DNA of 56,894 nt from an uncultured Bacilli bacterium (GCA_934098455.1 CAKOOU010000003.1:1-56894), one strand, 5' to 3'; positions 48,380-56,697 are shown, counted from the stretch's first letter. Made by a program: numbers and translations. The notes: generated from the letters alone by a model not told the origin.

Positions 48380-51265
48380 ATGAAAAGATATTTTATGGTT
48401 TTGGTAGTATTAATATGCAGTATTTGTTTTGTAAAGAATGTTAAAGGGGAAGGTATAAAAGATTACATATTGAAAAAATATGATAAAGTTCCAGATACTT
48501 ATATAACCGAAATAGGTAGTGAAAGAATTAGATATGATTATTTTTATTTAATTGCTAGAGATAGTGATAAAAATCATCTTTATTGTATAGAACCTGGTAA
48601 ATCAATTGATGAAAGTGTTTTATATGATGGTTATCAAAATAATTTAAGTTCATATGTTGATTTATCTGATGATGAATTAGAATTAGTTAAGTTATATGCT
48701 TATTATGGTTATGGGTATTATGGACATGCTAGTTTAGGTTGGTATGCTGCTACTCAATATTTGATTTGGAATGTAAAAGATTTTGGTGTTGATATATATT
48801 TTACTGATAGGTTACAAGGTAATAGAATTAATAAATATATTTTAGAAATGAGGGATATTAAAAAATTAGCTTCTGAGCATTATAAGAAACCTAATTTTAA
48901 TACTAATTATGAAATTAGTTTAGGTGATAAAATAACTATTAATGATACTAATAATATTTTAAGTGAGTATGTTATTGATTCTTATCAAAGTAATATATCT
49001 GTTAGTAAATATGGTAATAGTTTAACAATTGAAGGAATTAAAGATGGTACTAGTGAAATTGTTTTAAAAAGAAAATTTGATAAATATGGCTTTTTGCCAA
49101 CTATATATGTTGGTGAAAATACTCAAACAGTTATAAGTAATGGTAATTTAGATGATATTACTATGAAAATAAATGTTAGAGTTAATGGTGGTAAATTAGT
49201 AATTAACAAATATGATAAAGATAGTATGACTAATAAAACTCAAGGAGATGCAAGTTTAAGTGGTGCTATTTATGATGTGTATGATGATAATAATAATTAC
49301 TTATTGAGTTTAACAACTAATAGTAATGGTTATGCTGAAAGTGATAAACTTTTTAAAGTTAATAAAAATTATTATTTAAAAGAAAGAACTGCTAGTCGAG
49401 GTTATTTGGTTGATGAAAATAAATATACTTTTTGTTTTGATAAAAATAGTTTAGTTACTACAATTCATTCTTATGAACAAATAATTAAGGCTAGAGTAAA
49501 TTTATATAAAGTGTATGAAAATACTAATAGTGGTGTTATGAGCGGTGAACCTTATATTAGATTTAATATATACAATAAGTCAACAGGATTATATTATAAT
49601 TATTTAGTAACTAATTCTAAAGGTAAAGCAGGTATAGTGTTGCCTTATGGGGTTTGGACTTTTAAACAAGTAAATACTTCTAATGGCTATTTAAAGGCAG
49701 AACCTTTTGATGTAGTAGTTGACGATACTAATGATATAGATAAGATAGTTTCAAATAATATTGTTAATACGAAATTAAAAGTAATTAATTTAGATTATGA
49801 TAGCAATAAGATAATAAAAAGAGATGGAATTAAGTTTAAAATAAAAAATTTAGATACTGGAAGTTATGTTTGTCATAATGTGAGTTATCCTAATCAAGAT
49901 ACAATTTGTGAATATTCTACTAAGAATGGATATTTTATTACTCCAAATAATTTAAAATTTGGTAATTATGAATTAGAACAAGTTGACCAAAAAATATATG
50001 GTTTTGTTTGGAATAATAATAAAATAAAATTTAGTATAAATCAAAATAGTAATATAATAAAAGATAACGATGTAGGTAATATAATAGTATTAAATTTTTA
50101 TAATAAGATGGTAAAGGGTGAAGTTCTTTTAACAAAATATGGTGAGGAAGAGAATATAAAAGATGGAATAATAAATTATGATAAAGTTTTATTAAATGAT
50201 GTTGGTTTTAGTTTATATGCTAAAGAAGATATATTTGATGGAGTAGGTAATTTAATTTATAAAAAAGATGATTTAGTAAAGAAAATTAAAACTGATAAGG
50301 GTAAATATAATTTTACTGATTTGTATTTAGGTAAATATTATTTAGTTGAAGATTATACAGATATAAATCATATTAAAAATAATGATAAATATTATTTTAG
50401 TTTAGAGTATAAAAATCAATATACTGATATTGTTAAATTAAATATCGAGAGAAATAATTATATAAGAAAAGGAAGTATAGAGATTAATAAGAAAGATTAT
50501 AAGAATAAATTTGGGATATATAATACTAAGTTAGAGATACATATAGAAAATGGGGATAAAGATATATTACTTGGGCAATATAGTACGGATATAAATGGTA
50601 AAGTTATTGTTAATAATATTCCAATAAAATATGGTTATAAATATTATATTAAAGAAATTCAACCTAGTACTGGTTATATATTAAATAGTGATAAAATATA
50701 TTTTGAATTTAAAGATGATAATAATGTTTCAATTGATATTTATAATAAAAGATGTAGTGGTATATTAGATTTAGTAGTTGTAGAGAAAGATACTGATATG
50801 CAAATAAAGAATGCTTTGATAGTTGTAAAAGATGAATTAGGAAATGTTGTTTATAGAGATTATACTGATTCTGATGGAAGAATATATGTTGAAAATATAG
50901 AATATGGTAAATATAAAGTAATGCAAGAAGAGGGTATAGATGATTTTATTAAGGATGATAATATATATAGTTTTAATATTGATGATAATAATAAGTACTT
51001 TAGATTAAAAATATATAATTATAGAAATAAAAAAAATTATAATGAAGTAAATGATAATAATTTAGAAGAAAAAGATATAGATGATGATATAAATAATAAT
51101 ATGTTATTAAGTAATTCTTTAGAGGATAATGTTTCAAATATTGAAGTCCCTAATACTAATAAGAATAAGATACTTAATATATTGAATGTAAATTATTTAA
51201 TTTTAATAATGCTATTATTTAGTGTATATAGAGAACTTAAATATGTTATAATAAATAAGAAATGA
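48380..51265 (+). CDS. Thioester-domain surface adhesin with SpaA/Cna-B repeats
   Basis: A 961-residue wall protein with a signal peptide ending near residue 23. An N-terminal thioester domain has C69 (LYCIEPG) and Q126 in ATQYLIW, the Cys-Gln pair that forms an internal thioester able to couple to host amines. About five SpaA/Cna-B-like beta domains follow (LVINKYDKD, VNLYKVYE, VLLTKYGEE, IEINKKDYK, LDLVVVEKD) with E-box-like LKER and VEDYT stretches. The C-terminus has VPNTNKN, a membrane helix and a Lys tail; VPNTN replaces the usual LPXTG. ATG 48380 after aagggag is the start. Confidence 0.85.
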   Translation: MKRYFMVLVVLICSICFVKNVKGEGIKDYILKKYDKVPDTYITEIGSERIRYDYFYLIARDSDKNHLYCIEPGKSIDESVLYDGYQNNLSSYVDLSDDELELVKLYAYYGYGYYGHASLGWYAATQYLIWNVKDFGVDIYFTDRLQGNRINKYILEMRDIKKLASEHYKKPNFNTNYEISLGDKITINDTNNILSEYVIDSYQSNISVSKYGNSLTIEGIKDGTSEIVLKRKFDKYGFLPTIYVGENTQTVISNGNLDDITMKINVRVNGGKLVINKYDKDSMTNKTQGDASLSGAIYDVYDDNNNYLLSLTTNSNGYAESDKLFKVNKNYYLKERTASRGYLVDENKYTFCFDKNSLVTTIHSYEQIIKARVNLYKVYENTNSGVMSGEPYIRFNIYNKSTGLYYNYLVTNSKGKAGIVLPYGVWTFKQVNTSNGYLKAEPFDVVVDDTNDIDKIVSNNIVNTKLKVINLDYDSNKIIKRDGIKFKIKNLDTGSYVCHNVSYPNQDTICEYSTKNGYFITPNNLKFGNYELEQVDQKIYGFVWNNNKIKFSINQNSNIIKDNDVGNIIVLNFYNKMVKGEVLLTKYGEEENIKDGIINYDKVLLNDVGFSLYAKEDIFDGVGNLIYKKDDLVKKIKTDKGKYNFTDLYLGKYYLVEDYTDINHIKNNDKYYFSLEYKNQYTDIVKLNIERNNYIRKGSIEINKKDYKNKFGIYNTKLEIHIENGDKDILLGQYSTDINGKVIVNNIPIKYGYKYYIKEIQPSTGYILNSDKIYFEFKDDNNVSIDIYNKRCSGILDLVVVEKDTDMQIKNALIVVKDELGNVVYRDYTDSDGRIYVENIEYGKYKVMQEEGIDDFIKDDNIYSFNIDDNNKYFRLKIYNYRNKKNYNEVNDNNLEEKDIDDDINNNMLLSNSLEDNVSNIEVPNTNKNKILNILNVNYLILIMLLFSVYRELKYVIINKK

Positions 51266-51273
51266 GGGATATA

Positions 51274-51756
51274 ATGGATTTAGTTTATGTTGGTAAGATT
51301 GTTAATACTCATGGTATTAAGGGTGAGCTTAGAATAAAAAGTGATTTTGAAAGAAAAGATTTAGTTTTTAAAGTTGGTAATAAAATTATAATTGATAATG
51401 AAGAACATGTTATTAGGAGCTACAGGTATCATAAGATTTTTGATATGATTACTATTGATGAGTATGATAATATAAATGATGTACTTAAATATGTTGGTAA
51501 AAATGTGTTTGTAAGTAGATTATCTTTAAAATTAAAGACAAGTGAATACTTGTTAAGTGATTTGATAGGATTAAATGTTGTTTCTAATGATATGGTTTAT
51601 GGAATTGTAAAAGATTATTCTAATGATATTAATCCATTATTAAAAATAGAATTTGATAAAAATTATTATATTCCTATTAATTCTAATTATATTAAATCTG
51701 TTGATTTAGAAAAGAAAGTAATTATTGTTGATAATATAGAAGGATTGATAATATGA
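51274..51756 (+). CDS. rimM: RimM, 16S rRNA processing protein
   Basis: A 160-residue 30S maturation factor. The N-terminal YVGKIVNTHGIKGELRIKSD, and a PRC-barrel end (LLKIEFDKNYYIPINSNYIKSVDLEKKVIIVD), match RimM. ATG 51274 is chosen because gaggg precedes it; the longer frame begins inside the adhesin gene. Its end overlaps trmD by 4 bases, the classical rimM-trmD pair. Confidence 0.93.
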   Translation: MDLVYVGKIVNTHGIKGELRIKSDFERKDLVFKVGNKIIIDNEEHVIRSYRYHKIFDMITIDEYDNINDVLKYVGKNVFVSRLSLKLKTSEYLLSDLIGLNVVSNDMVYGIVKDYSNDINPLLKIEFDKNYYIPINSNYIKSVDLEKKVIIVDNIEGLII

Positions 51757-52394
51757 AAATAAGTATATTAACTTTATTTCCAAATATGTTTGATGGATTT
51801 TTAAGTGAATCTATTATAAAAAGGGCAATTGAAAAGAAAAAAGTTCAAGTTGAAATAATTAATTTTAGAGAATATAGTACTAGTAATAACAATCAAGTAG
51901 ATGATACTCCGTATGGTGGTGGTGCTGGTATGGTGTTGATGTGTCAACCTATATTTGATTGTATTGATAAAATTAAAACAGAAGATTCTTTAGTTATTAT
52001 GCTTACACCTGATGGTAAAAAATATAATCAAGGTATGGCAAAAGATTTTAGCAAATGTAAACATTTGATACTATTATGTGGACATTATGAGGGGTTTGAT
52101 GAAAGAATAAAAACTATTGTAGATATGGAAATTAGTGTAGGTGACTATGTTTTGACTGGTGGAGAATTACCTGCAATGATTATAAGTGATAGTGTTATAA
52201 GACTTATTGAAGGAGTAATAAATAAAGATAGTTTAGTAAGTGAAAGTTTTGAAGATGACTTATATGATTATCCAGTATATACAAAGCCTGCTAATTTTAG
52301 AGGACTTTTAGTACCCGATGTGTTATTAAGTGGAAATCATGCAAAAATAGATGAATGGAGACGTAATAAACGTATAGAAAAAACAAATAAATAG
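51753..52394 (+). CDS. trmD: TrmD, tRNA (guanine-37-N1)-methyltransferase
   Basis: A 213-residue SPOUT methyltransferase: ISILTLFPNMFDGFL at the N-terminus, VDDTPYGGGAGMVLM, LCGHYEGFDERI, ISVGDYVLTGGELPAMI and SGNHAKIDEWRR at the end. It is about 30 residues shorter than usual, the C-terminal domain being trimmed after the IDEWRR motif. It methylates G37 next to the anticodon and prevents frameshifts. Confidence 0.94.
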   Translation: MKISILTLFPNMFDGFLSESIIKRAIEKKKVQVEIINFREYSTSNNNQVDDTPYGGGAGMVLMCQPIFDCIDKIKTEDSLVIMLTPDGKKYNQGMAKDFSKCKHLILLCGHYEGFDERIKTIVDMEISVGDYVLTGGELPAMIISDSVIRLIEGVINKDSLVSESFEDDLYDYPVYTKPANFRGLLVPDVLLSGNHAKIDEWRRNKRIEKTNK

Positions 52395-52409
52395 TAAGAG
52401 GGTTTTATA

Positions 52410-52790
52410 ATGAATGTAGTAATAGATAAAAATAATGAACACTTAATGTATAAAATAAATAAAATTGATGGATATAAATTTAGGCCAAGAAAAAAAATAA
52501 AAAATTTAATTATTGTTGATAAAGAATTTATTAATAAAATATTAACAAAAAAAATAAAAAAAGATATAAATAGAACTATTAAAACAGTTAAATTAATGTT
52601 AGATAGTAATGTAACTATAATTAATGATTGTAATATTATGATTGAAGAAATAAATAGATTATTAAATAATATTGAAAATAAGTATAGAAAATATTTTGAT
52701 GAATTTGATTATTTTGAATTAATTAAAGAATTATATATATTGAATATGGAACTTGATTTAAAAAAGAAATTTATAGAAACTAATAAATAG
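52410..52790 (+). CDS. Unknown small helical protein
   Basis: A 126-residue, Lys/Ile/Asn-rich, mainly helical cytoplasmic protein. Residues ~55-126 look coiled-coil (IEEINRLLNNIENKYRKYF, LIKELYILNMELDLKKKF). It lies between trmD and the spoIVF genes. Shine-Dalgarno agaggg. Not recognised. Confidence 0.65.
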   Translation: MNVVIDKNNEHLMYKINKIDGYKFRPRKKIKNLIIVDKEFINKILTKKIKKDINRTIKTVKLMLDSNVTIINDCNIMIEEINRLLNNIENKYRKYFDEFDYFELIKELYILNMELDLKKKFIETNK

Positions 52791-52809
52791 TTTCTTTTTT
52801 TCATATAAT
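52781..52809 (+). promoter_or_regulatory. Sigma-E-like promoter of the spoIVF genes
   Basis: TAATAAA (-35), 14 bases, CATATAAT (-10). The surrounding block nearly repeats the yutH-like promoter at 26190-26215. spoIVF is a sigma-E operon in B. subtilis. Confidence 0.55.
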
Positions 52810-52823
52810 TTATTGGTGATAAT

Positions 52824-53360
52824 ATGGCTAAGAAATATATTAAAGGTTTTGTTACTAGATGTTTAATATGTGTAATATTGTTTTTATTAATATCTATTAT
52901 TTGTAATTTTAGTGATAAGAATTTATTATGGTTTAAGAATAATATATATGATAATAATATTAATTTTACATTTTTTAATAAAATATATAAAAAATATGTT
53001 AATAAATATTTGCCATTTGATTTATATGATGAAAAGATTGTTATGAGTGATAAGTTTGTCTATAGTGATAAAGAAAAATTTTTAAATGGTGTTAAATTAA
53101 ATGTAGGTAAAAATTATAATATGAAATCTTTATGTGGTGGTATAGTAGTTTATATTGGAGATAAAGAGGGACTTGGTAATACAGTTATTATACAAGGAAC
53201 TGATGGAGTAGATTATTGGTATAGTAATTTAGATAATTTAAGTATAAAATTATATGACTATATAGAAAAAGATGTTTTAATTGGTAGTACTAAAAATGAA
53301 TATGTTTATTTAACATTTTTAAAAGACGGAAAATATTTAGATTATGAAAAATATATTTAA
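52824..53360 (+). CDS. spoIVFA: SpoIVFA-like protein (degenerate M23 domain)
   Basis: A 178-residue protein with one membrane helix (about 9-28) and a C-terminal domain of degenerate M23/LytM type (MKSLCGGIVVYIGDKEGLGNTVIIQGTDGVDYWYSNLDNLS, lacking the usual metal-binding His). SpoIVFA holds the protease SpoIVFB inactive in the outer forespore membrane. Position directly before spoIVFB, with a 17-base overlap, supports the name. Confidence 0.8.
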   Translation: MAKKYIKGFVTRCLICVILFLLISIICNFSDKNLLWFKNNIYDNNINFTFFNKIYKKYVNKYLPFDLYDEKIVMSDKFVYSDKEKFLNGVKLNVGKNYNMKSLCGGIVVYIGDKEGLGNTVIIQGTDGVDYWYSNLDNLSIKLYDYIEKDVLIGSTKNEYVYLTFLKDGKYLDYEKYI

Positions 53361-54078
53361 AATAAATATTTTAACATATATATTTTTAATATTATCTATG
53401 TTATCTGGATATGGTAGAGAGATGTTTATTATATATTTTATATTAATAATACATGAGATTGGTCATTATATATTATTTAGATATTATAATATTGGTGTTA
53501 ATAAGATAACTTTGTATCCATATGGTGGAATAATAGATAATGATATGTTGATTAATACTAATTCTAAGAAAGTTTTATTAATTAGTTTAGGTGGTATATT
53601 AATGCAATTAATTTTATATTTAGTTGTTTATTTGATATATAGTTTAGGTTTTATAAATTACAGTTTTTATGATATGTTTAATAAATATAATTTATATATT
53701 ATATTATTTAATTTAATACCAATATATCCTTTAGATGGTTTTAAAATATTAAATAGTTTGTTAGAGTTAATATTATCTTTTAAATTTAGTTTGAAAATAA
53801 GTGTTATATTTAATTTTGTTTTTATTATATTATTTTTTTTATATTTATATATTTATAAAATTAATAATTATATTATTATTATATTTTTGTTATGTAGTTT
53901 AGTTAATTATATTAAGAGTATAAAATATATTATTAATAAGTTTTATTTAGAAAGAGTTATATATGATATTAAGTATGATGGAATAGTCAGTGTTAATAGT
54001 AAAGATGGTATGTTTAAAAATAAATATAATTATATAAATGGTGTGGGAGAAAAGTTTGTTATTTTTAATAATGTATGA
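53344..54078 (+). CDS. spoIVFB: SpoIVFB, site-2-type intramembrane protease of sporulation
   Basis: A 244-residue protein with six or so membrane helices. Zinc motif HEIGH (H37, E38, H41) in helix 2 and NLIPIYPLDGF (D131) match M50 proteases. In B. subtilis it cleaves pro-sigma-K in the mother cell, linking late mother-cell gene expression to the forespore. Gene order spoIVFA-spoIVFB-(one gene)-rplU-prp-rpmA equals that of Bacilli apart from the inserted small gene. No pro-sigma-K gene is in the window. Confidence 0.93.
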   Translation: MKNIFKINILTYIFLILSMLSGYGREMFIIYFILIIHEIGHYILFRYYNIGVNKITLYPYGGIIDNDMLINTNSKKVLLISLGGILMQLILYLVVYLIYSLGFINYSFYDMFNKYNLYIILFNLIPIYPLDGFKILNSLLELILSFKFSLKISVIFNFVFIILFFLYLYIYKINNYIIIIFLLCSLVNYIKSIKYIINKFYLERVIYDIKYDGIVSVNSKDGMFKNKYNYINGVGEKFVIFNNV

Positions 54079-54113
54079 TATAATACCATTAATTTTTGAA
54101 GGGGGTATTATTT

Positions 54114-54464
54114 ATGTATGATAGAAAATATGATTTAATAGCAAGTTTAGTATTATTTTTTTATAATAGAATTAATGGGGGATATATAATATCTGAAGAT
54201 AGTATGGATAAAATATATGATGTCTTTAAACAAGATAAACATTTAGATATTAAAATTGATAATTTTGAGTCTAATTATATTTGCAGTGAAGATGAAAAGA
54301 GTAATTTATATTTAGTATTAAAGAATGATTATAATGTTAAAAAATGGGAATCTTTATTTTTCTCTATGCCTTTAGAATTTTATAATATTATAATGTCTAT
54401 TGAAGTATTAAGTATCTTAAATGTTAAATTTAGTGAAAATAAATTAAAGAAATATTCTAAATAG
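54114..54464 (+). CDS. Unknown protein between spoIVFB and rplU
   Basis: A 116-residue protein, mostly helical, without membrane helix (DLIASLVLFFYNRINGG; KKWESLFFSMPLEFYNIIMSIEVLSIL). ATG 54114 follows gaaggggg, so the TTG 54096 is not used. Not recognised; its position after spoIVFB suggests an addition to the conserved block. Confidence 0.65.
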   Translation: MYDRKYDLIASLVLFFYNRINGGYIISEDSMDKIYDVFKQDKHLDIKIDNFESNYICSEDEKSNLYLVLKNDYNVKKWESLFFSMPLEFYNIIMSIEVLSILNVKFSENKLKKYSK

Positions 54465-54486
54465 TGAAACATAATGGAATTTGTGT

Positions 54487-54515
54487 TTGACAATGAGTAA
54501 TTTATTTGATAATAT
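54487..54515 (+). promoter_or_regulatory. Promoter of the rplU operon
   Basis: TTGACA (54487-54492), 17-base spacer, TAATAT (54510-54515), a near-consensus vegetative promoter. Confidence 0.8.
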
Positions 54516-54529
54516 ACTTATGTTTGTAA

Positions 54530-54600
54530 GTGTTCTTATAAACCGCATTGAAAAGGTTTTAAAACATTTATGTTGCCTTAAGAGCGAGTCCTAAAAAATA
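54530..54600 (+). ncRNA. Ribosomal protein L21 leader (putative)
   Basis: The leader before rplU holds aaccgcattgaaaaggtt and gccttaagagcgagtccta, segments that resemble the L21 leader RNA of Firmicutes, thought to let L21 control its own operon. Match is from memory, not from a model search. Confidence 0.5.
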
Positions 54601-54620
54601 ATAGAAGGGAGTAAAAGAAT

Positions 54621-54920
54621 ATGAAAGCTATATTTGTTACAGGTGGTAAACAATATTATGTTTCTGAAGGAGACGTTATTTACGTTGAAAAATTAGAAGT
54701 TGAAGCAGGAAAAGATATTGAATTTACTGATGTATTAATGGTTGGAGAAAAAGTTGGTACTCCAACAGTTAGTGGTGCTAAAGTTGTTTGTACTGCTGAA
54801 AAGAATGGTAAAGCTAAGAAGGTTGTTGTTTTTAAATATCATCCAAAGAAAAAATATCGTAAGACTCAAGGTCATAGACAACCTTATACTAAATTAGTTG
54901 TTAAGAAAATAGTTGGTTAA
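54621..54920 (+). CDS. rplU: Ribosomal protein L21
   Basis: A 99-residue 50S protein: FVTGGKQYYVSEGDVIYVEKL, DVLMVGEKVGTPTVSGAKV, VVFKYHPKKKYRKTQGHRQPYTKLVVKKI. Full length. First gene of the L21-Prp-L27 operon; 2 bases to prp. Confidence 0.97.
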   Translation: MKAIFVTGGKQYYVSEGDVIYVEKLEVEAGKDIEFTDVLMVGEKVGTPTVSGAKVVCTAEKNGKAKKVVVFKYHPKKKYRKTQGHRQPYTKLVVKKIVG

Positions 54921-54922
54921 TA

Positions 54923-55219
54923 ATGATTAAAGTAATTAAAAAAAATGAAGTAATAGAAATTAGTGGACATGCAAATTATGATGAATTTGGTAAAGATATT
55001 GTATGTGCTAGTGTTAGTAGTGTTATTATGACTACTGTTAATTCTATTATGAATATAGATAATTCATCTATTAGTTATGTAGATGATGGAAATAAAATTA
55101 TTATTAAAAAACTAAATGATAATGATATTGTTGATAAACTTTTAAATACAATGATACTTATTTTGAAAGATTTAGAAAAACAATATAAAAAAAATATTAA
55201 AGTTGAGAGTGAGGAATGA
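54923..55219 (+). CDS. prp: Prp, L27-processing cysteine protease (YsxB)
   Basis: A 98-residue protease. SGHANYDEFGKDIVCASVSSVIMT contains the catalytic H16 and C28. Prp trims the N-terminal extension of L27, and the L27 gene that follows does carry such an extension. Standard position between rplU and rpmA. Confidence 0.94.
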   Translation: MIKVIKKNEVIEISGHANYDEFGKDIVCASVSSVIMTTVNSIMNIDNSSISYVDDGNKIIIKKLNDNDIVDKLLNTMILILKDLEKQYKKNIKVESEE

Positions 55220-55221
55220 AA

Positions 55222-55506
55222 ATGTTATATTTAAGTTTAAACATTCAACGTTTTGCTCATGTTAAAGCACAAGGTTCAACACATAATGGCCGTGATAGTG
55301 AAGGTAGAAGATTAGGAGCTAAAGCTAGTGACGGTGAAACTATAAATGCTGGTTCTATTATATATAGACAAAGAGGAACTAAGATTTATCCTGGTAAAAA
55401 CGTTGGTATGGGTAAAGACCATACATTATTCGCATTAGTTCGTGGTGTTGTTAGATACGAAAGATGTGGAAGAGATAAGAAAAAAGTTAGTGTATACGAA
55501 GCTTAA
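55222..55506 (+). CDS. rpmA: Ribosomal protein L27 with a Prp-cleavable N-terminus
   Basis: A 94-residue 50S protein. The N-terminus MLYLSLNIQRFAHVKAQGST has the short hydrophobic extension ending in F-A-H that Prp cleaves, followed by GRDSEGRRLGAKASDGE and FALVRGVVRYER. ATG 55222 is preferred over 55216 because GAGG at 55210 is well spaced only for it. Confidence 0.96.
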   Translation: MLYLSLNIQRFAHVKAQGSTHNGRDSEGRRLGAKASDGETINAGSIIYRQRGTKIYPGKNVGMGKDHTLFALVRGVVRYERCGRDKKKVSVYEA

Positions 55507-55510
55507 TTAG

Positions 55511-55535
55511 ATATCATCTTATGATGGTATTTTTT
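55511..55535 (+). terminator. Terminator of the rplU operon
   Basis: atatcatc (55511-55518) and gatggtat (55523-55530), one GU pair, then a T run. Confidence 0.8.
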
Positions 55536-55582
55536 CTTGATAAAGATTATTTAATTTAGTAAAATGATTGTGAGGTGTTAAT

Positions 55583-56221
55583 ATGCGTTATAATAAAGTA
55601 GTTAATGCAGATAAAATAATTAATAGTAGTAGCTATTTAGTAAAGAGTCCTGAAATGTATAAAAATAAATGGAGAAATGTATTTGGAAATAATAACCCTA
55701 TATGTTTAGAACTTGGAATGGGTAGAGGTAGTTTTATAATTGGAATGGCTAAAAAATATCCTAATATAAATTTTATAGGACTTGAACTTGATGTTAATCA
55801 AACTGCTACTGCTGTAAAAAATACAAGTGGAATGAAACTTGATAATTTAAAAATGATATGTGCAGATGCAAATAATATAATAGATTATTTTGGAAAAGAA
55901 ATAGATACAATATATTTAACTTTTTCTGAACCTTGGCCTAAAAAACAAGATGAAAAGAAAAGATTTACTTCAATTAATTATTTAAAATTATATGATAGAG
56001 TATTTAAAAAGAATAAACATATTATATTAAAAACTGATAATAAAATATTATTTCAATCTGGGTTAGAAAGCTTGAGTAGCTATTGGTATACATTTGATGT
56101 AGTTAGTTTAGATTTACATAATGATGAAAGAAATATAAAAAATGTAATGACTGATTTTGAAATGCAATATTATAAAGAACATAGACAAATATATTATTTA
56201 GATGCTTCTTTTAAAAATTAA
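55583..56221 (+). CDS. trmB: TrmB, tRNA (guanine-46-N7)-methyltransferase
   Basis: A 212-residue Rossmann methyltransferase: LELGMGRGSFIIGMAKKYPNINFIGLELD (SAM site), a second SAM contact at ICADANN, and TFSEPWPKKQDEKKRFTSINYLKLY with the catalytic DPWPK-like motif (here SEPWPKK). Full length. Shine-Dalgarno gaggtg. Confidence 0.94.
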   Translation: MRYNKVVNADKIINSSSYLVKSPEMYKNKWRNVFGNNNPICLELGMGRGSFIIGMAKKYPNINFIGLELDVNQTATAVKNTSGMKLDNLKMICADANNIIDYFGKEIDTIYLTFSEPWPKKQDEKKRFTSINYLKLYDRVFKKNKHIILKTDNKILFQSGLESLSSYWYTFDVVSLDLHNDERNIKNVMTDFEMQYYKEHRQIYYLDASFKN

Positions 56222-56301
56222 TATAGAATGTTTAAATATTTAATAAGTTTTAAAAAATGTTTTTACTGTTTCCAAATGAGGTGGCGTAATTCATTAAATA
56301 T

Positions 56302-56338
56302 AAAAACTACATATTGTATGTAATAATGTGTAGTTTTT
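56302..56338 (+). terminator. Terminator downstream of trmB
   Basis: aaaaactacat (56302-56312) pairs with gtgtagttttt (56328-56338), one GU pair, with A and T tails; can work in both directions. Confidence 0.7.
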
Positions 56339-56375
56339 TATGTTTTTAATTAATTTATTATATTAAATTACTTTA

Positions 56376-56382
56376 TTCGACA
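56376..56382 (-). promoter_or_regulatory. Second perfect Spo0A box
   Basis: The minus strand reads TGTCGAA, extended to tttgtcgaat (56375-56384). It lies about 95 bases before the small SpoVM-like ORF and in front of a weak -10-like tatata (about 56408). Confidence 0.45.
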
Positions 56383-56417
56383 AATTATTTGAATATCTTG
56401 GTGTAGTATATATACCC

Positions 56418-56446
56418 AGAACATTTATTGTTTATGTCCTGCCTTT
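56418..56446. repeat. Left half of a long-range inverted repeat
   Basis: Reads agaacatttattgttt then atgtcctgccttt. It is the reverse complement of 56629-56658 with one indel and two or three mismatches, and flanks the small ORF. Confidence 0.75.
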
Positions 56447-56475
56447 TATATTTAAGTATGAAGGGAGTAATAGTT

Positions 56476-56565
56476 ATGAAGTTTTATTCATTTATTTTAA
56501 AAATATTGGATAGAATAATTATTATATTTTTTATTAAAATCTTATATTCTTTTTTCAAAGATTAA
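56476..56565 (+). CDS. 29-residue hydrophobic peptide, SpoVM-like or type I toxin-like
   Basis: MKFYSFILKILD...LYSFFKD, preceded by a strong Shine-Dalgarno (aaggga) 8 bases before ATG. The ends MKFY and F-K-D match those of SpoVM (B. subtilis SpoVM begins MKFYT and ends FRKD, 26 residues), the amphipathic peptide that marks the forespore surface. The middle is more hydrophobic than SpoVM and lacks its Pro and Gly. A membrane-acting type I toxin, given the convergent RNA, is the main alternative. Confidence 0.5.
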   Translation: MKFYSFILKILDRIIIIFFIKILYSFFKD

Positions 56566-56587
56566 TTTTATGGGGGTTTTGGTAAAT

Positions 56588-56662
56588 AAAAAAGACATAG
56601 TACTATAAAGTACAAATGTCACAAACCGAAAGGTAGGACATTTAACAATAAATGTTCTACTT
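56588..56662 (-). ncRNA. Predicted ~75-nt RNA convergent to the small ORF
   Basis: Promoter on the minus strand: TTGACA (56692-56697), 17 bases, TAGACT (56669-56674). The RNA would begin near 56662, fold a 5' hairpin (10-bp stem, 56635-56644 with 56649-56658), carry ggtt-type spacer sequence and end in a terminator: gacat/atgtc plus gtac/gtac stem (56594-56620) followed by six T (56588-56593). It is antisense to the 3' region of the small ORF's transcript. Confidence 0.55.
56629..56658. repeat. Right half of the long-range inverted repeat
   Basis: Partner of 56418-56446; also folds on its own into a 10-bp hairpin with loop acaa. Confidence 0.75.
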
Positions 56663-56668
56663 AATATA

Positions 56669-56697
56669 AGTCTAACATTACAATAGTGATGTGTCAA
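56669..56697 (-). promoter_or_regulatory. Promoter of the convergent small RNA
   Basis: TTGACA, 17-base spacer, TAGACT with an upstream TG on the minus strand: one of the best -35/-10 pairs in the window. Confidence 0.65.

Noticed and set aside
56590..56660. c-di-GMP-I riboswitch, because of a caaacc-gaaa-ggt-agga similarity
   Set aside because: The second helix and its receptor are missing and the segment fits better as a small RNA with a terminator on the other strand.
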